Program-made: the position numbers and the translations under genes
Shown here: positions 13,506-28,500 of the stretch, piece after piece
Numbering within the stretch: the first letter of the stretch is position 1
How the letters are laid out: each line of letters opens with the position of its first letter
The notes under the pieces: generated by a model
Databases searched by the model: none
What the model was told of the DNA's origin: nothing
The model's input: only the letters and a program-made list of their open reading frames with translations
From: Portulaca oleracea
Taxonomy: Eukaryota; Streptophyta; Magnoliopsida; Caryophyllales; Portulacaceae
Assembly: GCA_029582165.1 (NCBI GenBank)
Contig: CM055877.1
Span: 4,260,023 to 4,324,022, forward strand
Direction of reading: 5' to 3'
DNA length: 64,000 nucleotides

Positions 13506-16500
13506 ATGACGCCGCACGGGCTGCTGACATCGGCGGGGATCAACATCGGCTTAGCCATCGCCATCCTCTGTCTCTTCTCCATCCTCAAGAAGCAGCCGAG
13601 CACCGCCGTCGTCTACTACGCCCGCCGCCTCTCCGACCACCGCCCTCTCGCCTACGACCCCGTCTCCTTCACTCGACTCTTTGTCCCGTCGTTTTCATGG
13701 ATTCCCCGAGCCTTTGCTGTCAACGACGATGACATTCTACGTAATTCCGGACTCGATGCTCTCATCATCATACGCCTCTTCAAATTTGGGTAAGGGTACA
13801 CACTAACTATATGTATTCACTTGCTTGTTTCATTTGTTTCGATTATTCTAGTGTTTGATATGTATATATGTGTAATTGTGTATGCGGCAATGAAGTGGTC
13901 TCTTGTTTAAATGGGTAAGGTAAGGTGGGGGAGAAGTAATATCAGGTAAATTGAATGTTGAGGGTTAAAATTATGGGTGAATTTGAGTTGGTTTGAGTAA
14001 CTGGGTGTCTACCCTTCTATAGAAATAGTAGACAACGGTTTCTTTCTATTGATATCCCAATATGTTGCCCTGTTTTGGGGGTGTTTTTTGAGGATGAAGA
14101 TATCAGTTTGCAATATATATTCACTTTACTTATTTCATTGTTTTGATTCTAGTATTTGATACTGTGTGTGTATTCCACAATGAAATAATCTCTTCTTTAA
14201 AGGGGTAAGGTGAGGTTGGGTAAAAGTAATATCAGGTAAATTGGAAGTTGAGGGTTAAAATTATGCGTGAAAATCGGTGAATTTGAGTTGGTTTGAGTAA
14301 ATGGGTGTCTACCCTTCAACAGAAATGGTAGACAACGGTTTCTTTCTATTGATATCCCAATATGTTGCCCTGGATTTGGGAGTGTTTTCTGAGGATGAAG
14401 ATATCAGTTTGCAATATGTTGTAGAATTATTGTGAGTGGTGCTTAAGTTTTGGTATTATGATCAGAACGGTAATGCACTGTTTTTTATTTAACCATAATG
14501 ACCACATTTTTCTTGTTGGTGGTGGTGTGTGTGTGGGGTTGTACTGATAATCCATGGTAGCTTGTAATTTGGTTATTTTAACATTTATCATTTAAAGTAC
14601 TCAGTATGAACATTTTATTCTTCTTATCATTATTTATACAGGATTCCATAATTTTGCAGTATCAAATTCTTTCTAGTCTGCTCCCTCATTGGGTTGCTAT
14701 TACTTCTACCGATCAACTTCTTTGCTGAAACTTCAGTACCCAATTCTAATTCCTTGAATGCATTTACCATATCAAATATCAGAGCAGGATCTGACAGGTA
14801 ATTTGGTTGTTCCTTTACTTTAAACACATCATTTAGTGCTGTACTATTGTTAGGTCAGTATTAAAACCAGCCGTCTATTTCGTGCATCTCTTTGCTTCTG
14901 AGAGTTGAATTTGGCTGGGGTTTTTTTTCCTTTTTTGGGTTTCTGAGAGTTGAAGGCAGCTCTTGTATCATTTGCCAACATGATGTTTTACATTGTAGCG
15001 GGCACATTTTCTTTGAGTGGTTTTGGTAAATCTTTTGGGATGGAGTGTATATTATGTAATAAGACTCTGAACTGCATGTTTACAGAGCTAGTTCTTCTAG
15101 AATTTCTTTCTCTATTTTCCATCTTAAAACATTTCTGTAACAGACAAAATTCTTGCATATAGTAAGGTCAATTTTAAAGTGTTTCTGTTTCATTTTCCAT
15201 TCCTATCCAGAGATAATGCTAAGATTGTGTCTGTTGACTACGATGATAATCAATAATTCTGTGTGACTGTTGCTATGACTGTGGCTTGTTACTAAAAACA
15301 TTTTTTGAGTAAGTTGCATGCAAATTCTGGAGGCCCCAGGTCAAGGCATTAACTGTACCCTTGAGGCATTTATGTTGTTCAGTTATGTATTTGTTTGGTG
15401 AGAGGAGAAGATCTATTTTTTCTATTACATTCGTGACCATTTTCCGACTTATTTCTACAGGCTGTGGGTGCACTTTGTTTGCTTATGGTTCATATCCTTC
15501 TATGGATTCTACCTTCTGTATAAGGTGACTCCTTGCACTCTACTTGATTCAGTATATTAATGTGCCTTAGTATTGTTCGCACTGACTGAGCACTGAGCTG
15601 CACCATCAAATTGGGAAAAGATCTCAATATAGGTACACAGTTACTTCTCGGAGGGATTCCATAATATGCTTGAGATGTGTAGTCATACAATATTTCACCT
15701 GGTTATCTGGCTATAGAAGCATCTGTTGCATGTTTAGTAGCTTGTTTCCATGGTTCTATTTTTGACAGACTATAAAACTACTATTGAAACAACAGTCTCT
15801 TTGACCTATTTTTGCTGCCTGCCAAGGGACATGTAGTTGTATGTAGCACACCTAAATTATGATGAATGGACTGGTCATTATTTACTAATCAGATCTCTGA
15901 ATACCCGACTTTGTTGCATCATAATCCTTCTCAGTTCTTGGTTGATTTTCACTTAACAAGAGCAAGAATGTTTTTGTGCCCTAACCTGCAGGAGTATAAA
16001 GAAATTTTGGATAAGAGGACTCTCTGTCTGCATAAGTTGAAAGACCGTCCTGATATGTTCACTGTGTTAGTCCGGGAAATTCCCATTTGCAATGAACATG
16101 GAAGACGCGGGTGCAATGTATGTCACTTCTTCACTCGACATTATCGGCATTCTTATCAGTCATACCAGATGCTATATGATGCAAAGGAGCTTGCCGCTGT
16201 GTGGGTAAGTGTTTGTTAGCACTTAGTTGTTTATAGCTCCAATTTTTTGGATTGTTGTCGAATATGCATATGGACTAGCATCGTTCTCATCAGTCGCATC
16301 AAATGCTCAAGTGATTAAAGATCTCTTCTGTCGGGAGTTAGCATCAGTACATGTTAATAACTTGTTTTTTTTCTTTATTGTTTAAGATGTACTTACCGGC
16401 CATTATGGATCTAAAATAGACACCATTTGTGGATTTGGCTTACAAGATATAGATGAAACTTGATCTTTTTCACTTGGATGTTTAGATTCTACTTATTTTT

Positions 16501-19500
16501 TTTTCTGTATATTTGTGGTTCTGTTTTGAGGTGAGATCTGCTGGTCCTGAAGCCATAATTCCAATGGATGAGCTGTGTTTGGGGATACATCAGATTTTCC
16601 TCTAAAGTATTGTCTTTTTATGTGCCCTATTTCCTGTCCACGCCCAAAAAAATTGTGTTATGTAGTTGTTGCTTTCTGTCCTGGCACAATATAGTATCAG
16701 CTGGTTAATTTTGAGAAACTGCCACCAGTGAGGATGCTCTGTAGCTTTTTTCTGTGCTAGTGCTTATTATTTTTTCCTCACACTTCTCTATAGTATTATT
16801 GTCTGACGTCTCTTGTTTTCACTGTGGAATGCTACTATAACCTAAATAACCTAATACTTCTCTCATAGGAAATTTGTAGTAGTCATTGAGAATGATAGTG
16901 TAACATAACACTTCTCTTACAGGAGGTTTTAGTATGTAAATATATAAATATATTAAAATGGAAGATCCTAAGGAAAGCCCATACCTACATGTTAAATTTG
17001 GAAGGTTTGAGTATTCCTATGCATATTCCGAACCTAAAAACCTATGCTAGTTACTATAAACAAAATGAAGATAGTCAGAATTCTATTATATATGTAATCC
17101 CTCCATCCCATATTATTTGTTACTTTAACCATGTTTTTCCATGATACTTGTCACATTAGAATCTTAATGATATATTCTCACTTATTTTATTTATCTACGC
17201 AATTTTATCTTCTTTTTCTTCATTAACAAACCACCATTCTCTCTGTGGCACTGCTACCGAAGACATCTGGTGCACCCAATTTAAGTGCCTATTTGTTCAC
17301 AAGGTTAGTTATCCTTACTTTCTACCCAACTTTATTCATTCTTACCGAGTTATACTTATTTCTACCTAAACCTACCTAAACCTACCCAAACTTACCTGAA
17401 CAACTGCCCACATTACCCACTTCTAACAACTTCTACATAAACATACCCAAACCTACCTAAGCTTACTTTACCCAACTTCTACATACCAATGAAACGAACA
17501 ATTTTTTGAACTTTTCTTCAAACTGATCTACTGGGATGGTGGGGGTATCGTAAATAGTTTTAAACAATCCTTAAAACTCATTAGTAGTACCACATTAAAA
17601 TAATATAAGTCCTACTAAGATATGATAATTTTAACCGGATAATTACATGTAAAACAAGAAACGTTAAAATTAATTAATTTGATAAAAAACTATCTAGTCA
17701 TAGTAATTCGTAATTATGCAAAACTAGTATATATTTTATTTATTAAAGTTAATACTATGTTTGTGAAGTATAATTTTTCAAACACTGACTAATTATTTGA
17801 TGAATTGAATAAGGGAGCCACCAATCCAAACATCATGTAAGCTAGATAAAATGGTAGGTAAACTAAGAACTACCAAAATTTATCAATCCAAAAACTATTG
17901 AGGTGTTACAATCCCTAATCTACTGCAAAAAAATTCACTTTTGAAAGTTAAAATGGATGTATTAAATATTATAAACTAGTTGTGATCAAAATGTAAATAA
18001 ATAACTAAATAAATTGTGTGGTATATTTTATTATTAAATTTTTTTTTATGATTACAAACTTGATGAGTATGATGACTTATCATATGCTTCAGTGGCACAT
18101 TCTTAAAAATTATATATTAATGTAGCAATATGATCAATTTTTTTATCATTAAGTTATTATCAATAATCTCAATATAACTAGTTATAATTTAATTTGCATT
18201 AGTAACTGATAAAAAAAATTAAAGAACTAATAAAACTATATAAGTACTACCAATACTATTGGATATTGCCACATTCTTAAAAGGATCCCTGGCAGTAAAT
18301 CTCTCTACCCATCAAGGGGATTATTGCCTTTAGACAGACAAAAGCTTGCTAACCATTTGTGTGTATTGTACGCACGGGATCCCTGGCAGTAAATATATGG
18401 AGCCTAACTCCTTTCTGAAAGATTAAAATGTTTGGTTTATTCAATTATTGCACTGAGTTTTGAGCTGTCTCTTCAACAATATAATTTTTGAGAGTTGATA
18501 TAGATAGAAGTGCATACTCTAGCTATCCTTACCTGAGATGATTACATACTTCATTTTATCTCTAGTACATGTGTTGGAATTTGACACTTGGAAAGGGTAT
18601 GGTATGGACACTTGAATCTGCCTGACGAGCAAAACACCCACATGATGTCATGAGTGTGATTGAGTTCAAGTAACATTACTCTCAATCATTTTTGAACTGC
18701 ATTTAAACTTTGGCAAATATATTCTAGCAACTTGTTATAAAGTAGCAATTCCATTGTTTTAAAATTTGGCTCAAAAGGGTACAGGTGGTTAGGGTCCCCT
18801 TTTGCAGGGACACCTAGTCCCTCGTCTCTTCTCCATGATTTTTTTATGCATCGCTATCCCAGAACAAAGGAAAGAAATATACTGATGTCATAAAAAAAAA
18901 AAAAGATTGACCTGCCTGGGAACATATGTAAAGGCAGCATCCTTTGAAAGGTTTTCTTTGTTTTTCGTGTGTAGTTCTGCCTATTTTGGCCACCTCTTCT
19001 ATTTGGACTATTTCTGTTTGTAACATAATTGCTTGCTTATGCAGGACAAGGCAACCTCTATACAAAAAAAGATAGAAAATATGAGAGAGAAATCCATGAA
19101 AAAGAGGGTTAAGAGAGCATCTGTTGTTGAACCACTGACAGGGGATGCCTCAAAAATTGAATTGTATGAGGAGAAACTTAAAAGAATATGTGATATTCTG
19201 CATGGTATGCAGCAGGAAGACATGCTTCAGCACTTGGTAAGTAATAGTTTCGTTTGATACTGTTTGATATATGGCAGTTGGATTCATTTTTGCTAACGTG
19301 AGATCCTCTTTGTCCCTGTTAGATTGCAATTGGTTTTGAATGAAGTAATGAACATGGTAGTTGTAAGTTAAAAAAAATGTGCTGTTCTTGCTCACATGTT
19401 TCTTTATCATACGTTTTTTGTCGGTTGTGTTGATCATAGGCTACTGTTGATAATCCATTCTAGTGCAATTTTTTGTCTGCTCTTCCAATTGCCTCACTAC

Positions 19501-22500
19501 TTTTGTTGGACCACAGTCAGTTATCTATGAAATTTTTTTATTATTGGTCCTCTGAGCGGTACCACTAGGTGTATTGATGAGTTGAATGTGAAATTAACCT
19601 CAAACCCACAAATGAAATGGGTAAAAGTGCAGTTTGTCAATGTCTTCTGGTCAGGAAACTCATTGCCATTGTCACCTTCTTTTGTCCCTTTTTTTTTTTT
19701 TTTTTTGCTTTAGGGAGGGTGTTTGACTTTCTTTGCCCAAAATCTCCATTAAATGGATTTTGGAAGTCATGACTTCTGTAATGATGTAATTTATATTTTA
19801 GACTACATTTTCCAAGTTGACAGTTTTCCTCTCACCTATGTTAATTTCTTTTTCTTTCTAAGTTTGGATATTTTGGACACAGGCATATTTATTGGGTAAA
19901 GGTAAGTATGTTAAATAAACAATAATTTGGATCATGGATCCAAAACGATTAAATCAGGCAGTCCTGCCACAAGACAGTTGCTTCAATAAGTTTTGGAGCT
20001 GAGCAATCTGTATTTTCACTCCACAATAGTAGAAATTTGGCACAAGATGATCACGTTGGGGTGATTCTTTGATACCCCTCCCATTGCAGCAATTGTTAAT
20101 GGAAGGCTAGCATTTTGAATGCGCGTTTGAATAAAAATTAAGCAAAGCAGGATTACTGATAGTATTGGTTTTAGGATCCTTAACTTGCGGATTCTAAATT
20201 AATGAGGGGAATCGTGCTTCGTTTTGCAAATCTCTATTTTATTATGGAAATAGAAATGTCATTTTGGAAATAGATAACTGTCTTCATGGTTCTGACTAAC
20301 ATGGTAGCTAAATGTGATTCATTTTCACTCCCATAGCGTTGTATATTATGAACTATTTGTCAGCTTGAGGTCTTGTTGTCACTTCAGCGACATGAGGATC
20401 GTAATCCTCATCATCTAGGAACCTACTTGCTGAGGAGTAATTTCCATGGCTTGACAAGTCGTGCGGTGGCTGGGTTAGCGCCGGCTCCTTTGGAATTGGT
20501 GGATTAGTTGTCTGAGTAATTAAATTCCCCATAACTATGGGGTTGCATTAAATAGCTTATTATCTTAATCTGTACCAGTTGAGTACTTGGCTCCTCAAGG
20601 CCATCTGTAAGGCAATGAATTTTTCCGGTGGCACTACCCCCCCCCCCCCAAGCGAGAACAAAATAAACGAAAGAAAAAAAAAATGTCAATAGTATGTTTA
20701 TGATGAAATCAGGAACGTCGCTTCTGCCATACCATGTTTTTGTTTTTGGTTTAAAGATTTCACTTGTTTCCATCTACAGGAGTTGCCTGTAGCTTTTGTT
20801 ACGTTCAACTCTCGAGTTGGAGCTGCACTTGCTACCCAGTCCCAGCAGCATCCACATCCATTCTTGTGGATCACTGAACCGGCCCCAGAACCAAGGGATG
20901 TCTTGTGGAAGAATTTGTCAACCCCTTCACGGCGACTGTTGTTGTATAAAGTTGGATTCTTTCTTGCCGCAGCACTTCTCACAATTTTCTTTGCTGTCCC
21001 TGTAACGGCTGTTCAGGGAATAGCAAAGTTTGAAAAGCTGAAGAAATGGTTCCCTCCAGCCATGGCCATACAGCTGATGTAAGCAGCTTCAGTCTAATTA
21101 TTTATCTATGCACTATCATAGTCTGAAATATTTGTGTTAGTTGACGGCAAAGCCCTTAATGATGTTAATCATACCTTCTTGGGTGTTTATGGTAATGCAT
21201 GATGTACCTAAGCTGTAGTATGCACTATAGTTTGCTTTTCACAATATTACGGCCTTAGAGCTCATCAGCCAGAGACAATTGTCTACGATTTTTTAATTAT
21301 TTGCCCAATTATTTGCTTTATCTTTTTTTTTTTAATTTTGGTAATTTATTACTTAGCAAATCCAGATTAAGATTCATGGGTATCTATTTATTGATCTATG
21401 GACATATCATTGTAAGTCGCATACATTGATGTTTGGTGTTGCAAACATTTATATATTGTAGTGTGAAATGTTACATTGATGGCATAAGTGTTACATTGAA
21501 GATCATATAGAAGGAGTTGTGAAAGATAGTTTCTTAGGTCAAGTTTAGCTTTATAATTATTTAATTTGAGAGGGCATGCTTTTAGGTGATGTACTCGCTT
21601 GACTCAGATATGGAATTTTGAGACACCCCCAAACACTCCCAAATGCCTTAGTTGTATTCATCAAAGATCACTATTTAGAGCAAAGATTCTGCGAAGAAAC
21701 TTGTTGTATCGTTTTTTTAAAAGATGATGAGTATGATGTCGATGTGAATCACTATTCCTGAAGAAACAAATATGATATAATTTGGGGAGATTGTGTTGAT
21801 GATCACTGGAGTACAGATTATGTTTTGTCACTGTTCTTTGGCTACTGTTTACGAACTTCTACTAGAACTATTTTCAACTGAATATGTTAGTGGCAGAGTA
21901 AAAGGTATGTAGGTATGTAGAACAATTTTTTAGTGCAAGACATGAAGTTAGTCGTCCTAGTTTGTTTTGCGTGGAACACTTCATCCACTTACCGACCAGA
22001 TGATTCTTGTCATTCAAATAATTTATATATGTTAGTAATCCTGATTGAACTGAATTTGTTTCCAGCAGTGATGCCTGTACGCTTTGTTCTTGAGCTGCAT
22101 TCTGATATTTATGTTTTCTTGCAGACCTGGATTAAGATCTATTGTGACAGGATATCTTCCTAGCGTCATCCTCAATTTGTTTATATATGTTGTTCCGTAT
22201 TCTATGCTTGGGATGGCTCAGTTAGCGGGTTATACTTCAAAAAGTGAGACAGAGATAAAAGTCTGTACCATGGTGTTCTACTTCCTTGTGGGCAATGTTT
22301 TTTTCCTGAGTTTATTGTCTGGCTCTCTTCTTGATGAATTGGGCCATTCTTTTAGTCATCCTGGAGATTTTCCAAGTCGGCTTGCACATGCAGCTTCAGC
22401 TCAGGTATGGTTGCCCTGCGGCTCATTATGACATCCTTGGTGTAGAATGATCTCTTTTATTGCTTTTAGTTGTAATTTATTATGTGTATATGCATGCTTG

Positions 22501-25500
22501 TGTACAAGATTTTGGTATGATATGCTTCACTTTGCGACCCATGGTTATGCAATGTGTTCTTATATGTCATCTTGCTCAAGAACCCATAGTAGGAAAATCT
22601 TAAACAGTATGCATTGTAATCACAGAGATAAATGTTCGGCAGATCATACTTCTAATGGCTGTTGTGTTTTCACATTGCAGGCTGATTTCTTTACAACATA
22701 CATCTTGACGGATGGACTGTCTGGTTTCTCACTTGAATTATTGCAAGCTGGCCTATTGACATGGAATGTCATAAAGACTCATACGTATGGCCGCAAGAAG
22801 AAGCCTTCTCCTTATCTTTTCTCACTACCTTATTTCAGGGTCATCCCTTTTGTTTGTCTCTCCCTACTGATTGGCATGGTGTATGCGCCTGTTGCACCAT
22901 TGCTGGTTCCATTTGTTGTTGGCTACTTGTACTTTGGATATGCTGTGTACATTAATCAGGTTGGTTCCTCTTATCCTTTCTTGAAGGTGCAAAATTGGCA
23001 TAATGGGATTTCACTACATATATTTGCTTTCTTGGGTGGTCCCCAATTTGTTTGTATGACTGACTGCTCTACTTGGGAGTATGAGATCGTCTATTTGCTT
23101 GATTTAATAGCATGGTAATGATCTTGTATACCTGATGCCTCAATAAAGAGGTGATGGAGAAAACAAGGTATGAGATGAGATTTTCCCAAATCCTGAACCA
23201 TGCATCTTTTCCGTCGTGCACTTTGGTGATTGGGTCTTTTGGGATATGTGGAGGGGGAAAGGTAGGAGAATGGGGTGGGGAATCACTTGAATTCTATGGC
23301 CGGATGTTCAAGGGTTTAGGGTCGTAGATTGTATGCCATAGGATCGTCTGCTGGTGTTATGTTATAGATATCAGTATGTAGGATTCAGTGACTTGTATCC
23401 TCATTTTTTCTTGAGAAGACTTAATAAAACTGTACAGGTTTTGTTCTGAAGAGGATATTATGAATTTGTTACAAACTTTAGTAGAACTTGCTTATCCCCT
23501 ATTAGGCTATGAGAACTGGCAAGACAGATATGAGCCTGTGATACAACACATTACCAGAACGCTAAAATGGTTGGACATGGACATAGGGTACATATAACGG
23601 ACATCTAATTGATGAAAGAATATTTGTTTAGTTAGTTGTATGTTCTACAATTTGTTCTATGTTTTAGCCTTGGAGGGTGTTCGGGTGAGATCTATCAAAT
23701 TGCTTATAGGTGCACCATACCATTGGCAACAACAAAACTCAATTTCCTTGTGCTATTTATGTTTTTGCTATGTATTTGAAAGTGTCCAAGAATGTTGGTG
23801 TTGGACAGAGATGCGTGAAGGTGTGAACAGTGTGTGCGCGTCTTATTAGCTCTATTAGACAGTAGGTCCCTGTGATTTTCCTCATCTTTGGGCTTATTAA
23901 TGGATTTTTTTTTATATGTATATATACCCCCTGAGGTCTACCGTAATTTAAAAGTTACCCATGTCATTTGCAACTTAGCTTTCATACCCTCTCACCTTCA
24001 CTTCTAAATACATTTATAGCCAAAACATGTTTTTTTTTTAAGACTAAAGGACCGAAATGCCCTAACTTTTGTTGCCCTGAATATTTATTTTCGTTTTATT
24101 TTGTTTTATTTTTAGATTAACCCTTTTGTTTTAAACTGGAATTATGGTAATCCAAAAACACATTATAAAAAACGATCTTGGTCCAAAAATTAGGGAAAGT
24201 TTACCTAAAACATATTGGTAGGGGCATTTCGATCCATTTAAGTCTCAAAGATCATGTTTTGGACGAAATTGTATTTAGTAGCAAAAGTAAGGGGTATGAA
24301 ATTAAGATGCAAACGACATGAGTAACTTTGTAATTACGCCAAACCTCAGGGGGTATGTATGTAAAAAAATCCGTTTGTTAATGGGTGAAGAGTCGAGAAC
24401 CAGAAAGTGGATACGGAAAAATTCCTACCAGTTACTGGAATCGATCACCTTGTATGCTAAATACTTGTAGTGCTTTAGGTAGCTTTTACTTGAAACTGTA
24501 ATTGTTAATTATAATTATACATTTCACTGCACGGTCACATTATTCGCATATAATTGGAAGATTCTGGAAGAAGTCAATCCGTGCCTTTGTGGCTGTGGTA
24601 TTGTAATAACCCACCTGAACCATAGCTATTACAGTAATTTAAACCTGTTTAATTAGTTTTAATTCGTTATTTAATTTATTTGTACCTTGCGGTTAGCCAA
24701 CGGTGACAGGTTTCGGCGGAATGGCAAAGCGGTCAGTTTACCGGTCAAACTTTTTACCGAGCTTGTTATACTCTATTTAGGACCCTATATTATAATTATT
24801 TGGGTTCTACAATTTTATTTTTAAGTCGATTTATTTATAGATTAATTTTCCGCAACGAAACGAATTTATTTTCGGGTTACCGATTTACCGTCTTTTAACC
24901 CGATTAAATTTACTACAACTTAAAGAGGTAATGTATTACCAATTTTATTTTTATTATTCAGAATATTAGTATTATTATTTTTATTAGAGTATTAGAATGA
25001 TAATTAGATTGATTGGTATTTGATTAATTTGAATTATTAAAAGGGGGGTATATATATAGCTAAGTGGGGAGTTAAGGGGTCTTTTTCATTCAAAATATTA
25101 CAACTCCCTCACAGCTCTTTCTCTTTCTCCCTCGGCACCGAGCACGCCAGCCACCCCCTGCCACCATTTTTGCCGGCGCCGGTCACTTTTCCGGCGAGAA
25201 TCCGGCCATTTTCCGGCACCTTTTTGAAGCTCTCACTCTCCTCTACATCCTTGTCCCTTTTATTCATCCTTCCAAGTGGTATTCCTCTTGTTTTCTTCTC
25301 CTCCATTGTTATGAAATTTGAAAGCTTTGATGTTATTGTTTTACTATGATGTTTTTATGCTAGATTATCACTTTCTTTCATGAAATTAGAGTAAAGATTG
25401 TTATTTTTTTTATTCTAGTAAAGAAACTAAGTGTTTTGGTTCAAGTTTGTGTGAATTATGTTGAGGTTTTTGTGAATTGATGAAGATGATGATAATCTAT

Positions 25501-28500
25501 GGCTATGCATGTGGTATTAGATGGGATTTTGATGTGTTATTTTCTGTTTTGGTAAAAATAATAGAGTGTTATTATGTTTGTGGATGATATACATGAAGTG
25601 GTGAAGAGAAAGTGTGTTAATTGGGGTGTAGATTAAGTGCAAGTATATGGGTGTTGTTGCATGTGAATTTTGGCAAGCATGGATGCTAATTTTAGGAGCT
25701 TAAATTCTGGAAATTGATGAGGAAATAAGTAAAGAGCAATGGGTATATTATTGGTGTAAAGATTGAATGAAAATAAGGCATGCTTGAGGGCAAAATTTCA
25801 CCCAAAACCTACTGCCCAAAATGTGGTTTTTGTGGGGGATGCTAAAATTAATTTCGAGCCCAGAAATTGGTGTAAAATGGTAGCCTAGGTTGTTAGTAAA
25901 CACCGGGCTTTGGAATTTCGAGTTTTCGTTTTGTATAACTCAAGTTAGAGCCAAAACCGTAAAGCCGCGCGATTACATACGAATTTTGGAGTCAGTGTAT
26001 TATTGCGTATTTTTCGTCCAAATGGAATCTGATTCTGGAAAAGTGTTTAACATAAGAGTTTTAGAGGACTCGACGAGCTTTCCGAAAATATATGGTATGC
26101 CTTAAACCGATGTCGGGAGAGTAAGTTATAGGACCCGGAAACAGAGCTGCAAAACTGGGAATTTTCTGGGTAACAATATAATTATTCTAAAGGATTAAAT
26201 GTGATTATATTGGATTTATAATAGGTTTTATGAGTGTATAACTTAAGTCATACGACCTTTGAGATATAGTACTTGAGTAAGAACCATAAAGCTTGTTTTT
26301 GAAGGACTCGAGACCCTCAAAGCTATTTTACCGTTATCGATTTAATTCACCGAACTCTATTATTATAGCTCAAAGTCCTGCTTCGACCCAAGCCATTCCC
26401 CAGCCGAGATCACGACCGGACGGCTCACTCGCTTCAGGTACGCAAATTGTCCAACAAATACTCTTACTTAACTTACAAGATGCTTTATTGCATAAGTTCA
26501 TTCTAATGGTTTTTAATGTTTTGTTAAGTGGCCCTGATCCCTCATTTACAGTAGCTAGAATTTAGTCTAGCATTCTACAGGCTCCTTCCGGAGTAACCCA
26601 GACCTGGCCAGTGTCGACTGCCTAGCAGTCACCATCCAAACTTAGGATCAGTTTGGGCGTGCGTGCGCGAGATGTTCTACATCGATCCATCAGGGAGACC
26701 ACATCTTTTATTTAGTAAAGTGTTTAAAGGTTACATAGCATATGCATAGAACTGTCTATCGTTAAAGCTTGCATTGATTTTAGCATGTTTTAGCTCCCTT
26801 CCCCGTTTTCGAAACGTTTTAAAGGTCGGCATGAAAAACCGTTTTCGAAACGGTTTTACATGTTGGATGTTTGTGTACTGAGTGTTTCCCCACTTACCTT
26901 TGCGTTGTTTTTACTGTTTTGTTTTAGGCGGTCCGAACTCACGAGACAAAGAAAAGGGACTTCACTCAGCGTCCGATTCTGCAAAGTGAAAGGTAGAGGT
27001 TATGCATAAGCGCAGGAGTTATGTTATTCCTAGGATCAGTGTCGACTAGTAAAGTGGGAGAATTGTTGAAGCTTAAAACCTCGTTCAGTTTTAGTGGTTG
27101 TTATATTGGTTGCATGTATGACTTGTAACTTTGAGTTTTGAGATGTGATGTTATATGGGGGTTCTCTGGTTATATATCGTTGAAATGTTTATGGGGTCGT
27201 ACTGTGTATGGTTAAAGAATGGATGTCGTAGGTAGGTTGCCTTGTCCTTTAGGGGACGGCGGTAACGCTTCCGGCCGTTATCCGCTGCGCTAATCAGGTG
27301 ATTACTGCTGTATTTGGGTAATGACGTGATTAAGGTTTGGGGGCGTTACAGGTATGTCAAAAGGCAGTGACTTGCTGCTGGTGCTGTGCTAGTTATCGCT
27401 TTAACCAAAAAGAATTAAAACAAGAAAGGGGCTCATGCTATGAAAAGAATTTTCCGCAGATTTTTGTCAAGCATCTGGACCCATGGTGAAAATTAAGTGA
27501 AGCTTCTGATCTCATCTTCACTTTCTGAATAGCAGGGCTGCTTCTTGCCTGAGGCTTCTTCAGAGTTTTTTCTTTCAGTAAAAAAAATTATAACTTATTG
27601 AATTGTTGGAGGGTTTAAGCGTGAGAGTGTGAGACTAATGTGGCTGTTCATTATTCTGGAAATAAGTTGATATATCTTTATTCAAGTTAAGTACCAATTG
27701 CTGTCTGCAAAATAGCAAGGCGCAAACAAAATCATTCTCAGAAAAGGTTGTTTAACTAATTTCCAAGCGTCCAAGACTGCAGTCTATATAGCAATCACCA
27801 ACAATTGGCTTAGGAGTCATCCTTCATAGATGAGATCATATTCATTATTTCCTTTCCAGTATGTGACCATAAAGGACCCTGAAGATATGTGAACTCCTTT
27901 GGATCAAATTGCTGAAAGAAGCAGGTGCTGTCTTATGCATGCTTAACCTAGAGGATTGCCTGGCTGCATGCAGAATTTTGCCTTGCTAAATCATGAAATT
28001 AGGACTCAGATGTCTGTCTAGAAGATTGTGCAACTATGTTGCCTAGAAATCCCAGTAATTTCTAGAAGCACTAAATTTCACGCTCAGGGGTTAATACGAG
28101 TTTATGAAATAATCAATGAAATACAAACCAAGGCTTATAAGTCGTGTCTTCAGGGATAGATTGTTTCCATCAGTTTTGTGTATCTGCCGTGTCTCTGGAA
28201 CTTACTACTCATTATATGAATTGTAATGTCTGTGTATTTTGCTTGCAGATTGAGGATGTATATCCGACCATGTATGAGACGTGTGGACAGTACTGGCCAT
28301 ATGTTCATTCGTACATCTTTTTTGCAATTGTTCTAATGCAAATTACTATGATTGGTCTTTTTGGATTAAAATCAAAGCCCGCTGCATCCATTGCCACTGT
28401 ACCACTGCTCATCTTGTCCTTCACGTTTAACGAGTATTGCAAGCTCCGATTCCTTCCTTCTTTTCGACACAATATAGTCCAGGTACCTTTGATTCTCAAT

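Larger units (their letters stand above)
16205..19044 (+). other. OSCA intron 4 (2.8 kb), AT-rich with repeat debris
   Basis: A long intron with a strongly AT-rich block at about 16930-18250, a Stowaway-like end near 17097 and an 18-bp direct repeat near 18283 and 18377. No coding segment was found. Confidence 0.8.

Noticed and set aside
15866..15991. Open frame running into the OSCA exon at 15992
   Set aside because: The family alignment starts at EYKEIL after the CCTGCAG acceptor; the preceding residues are translated intron.
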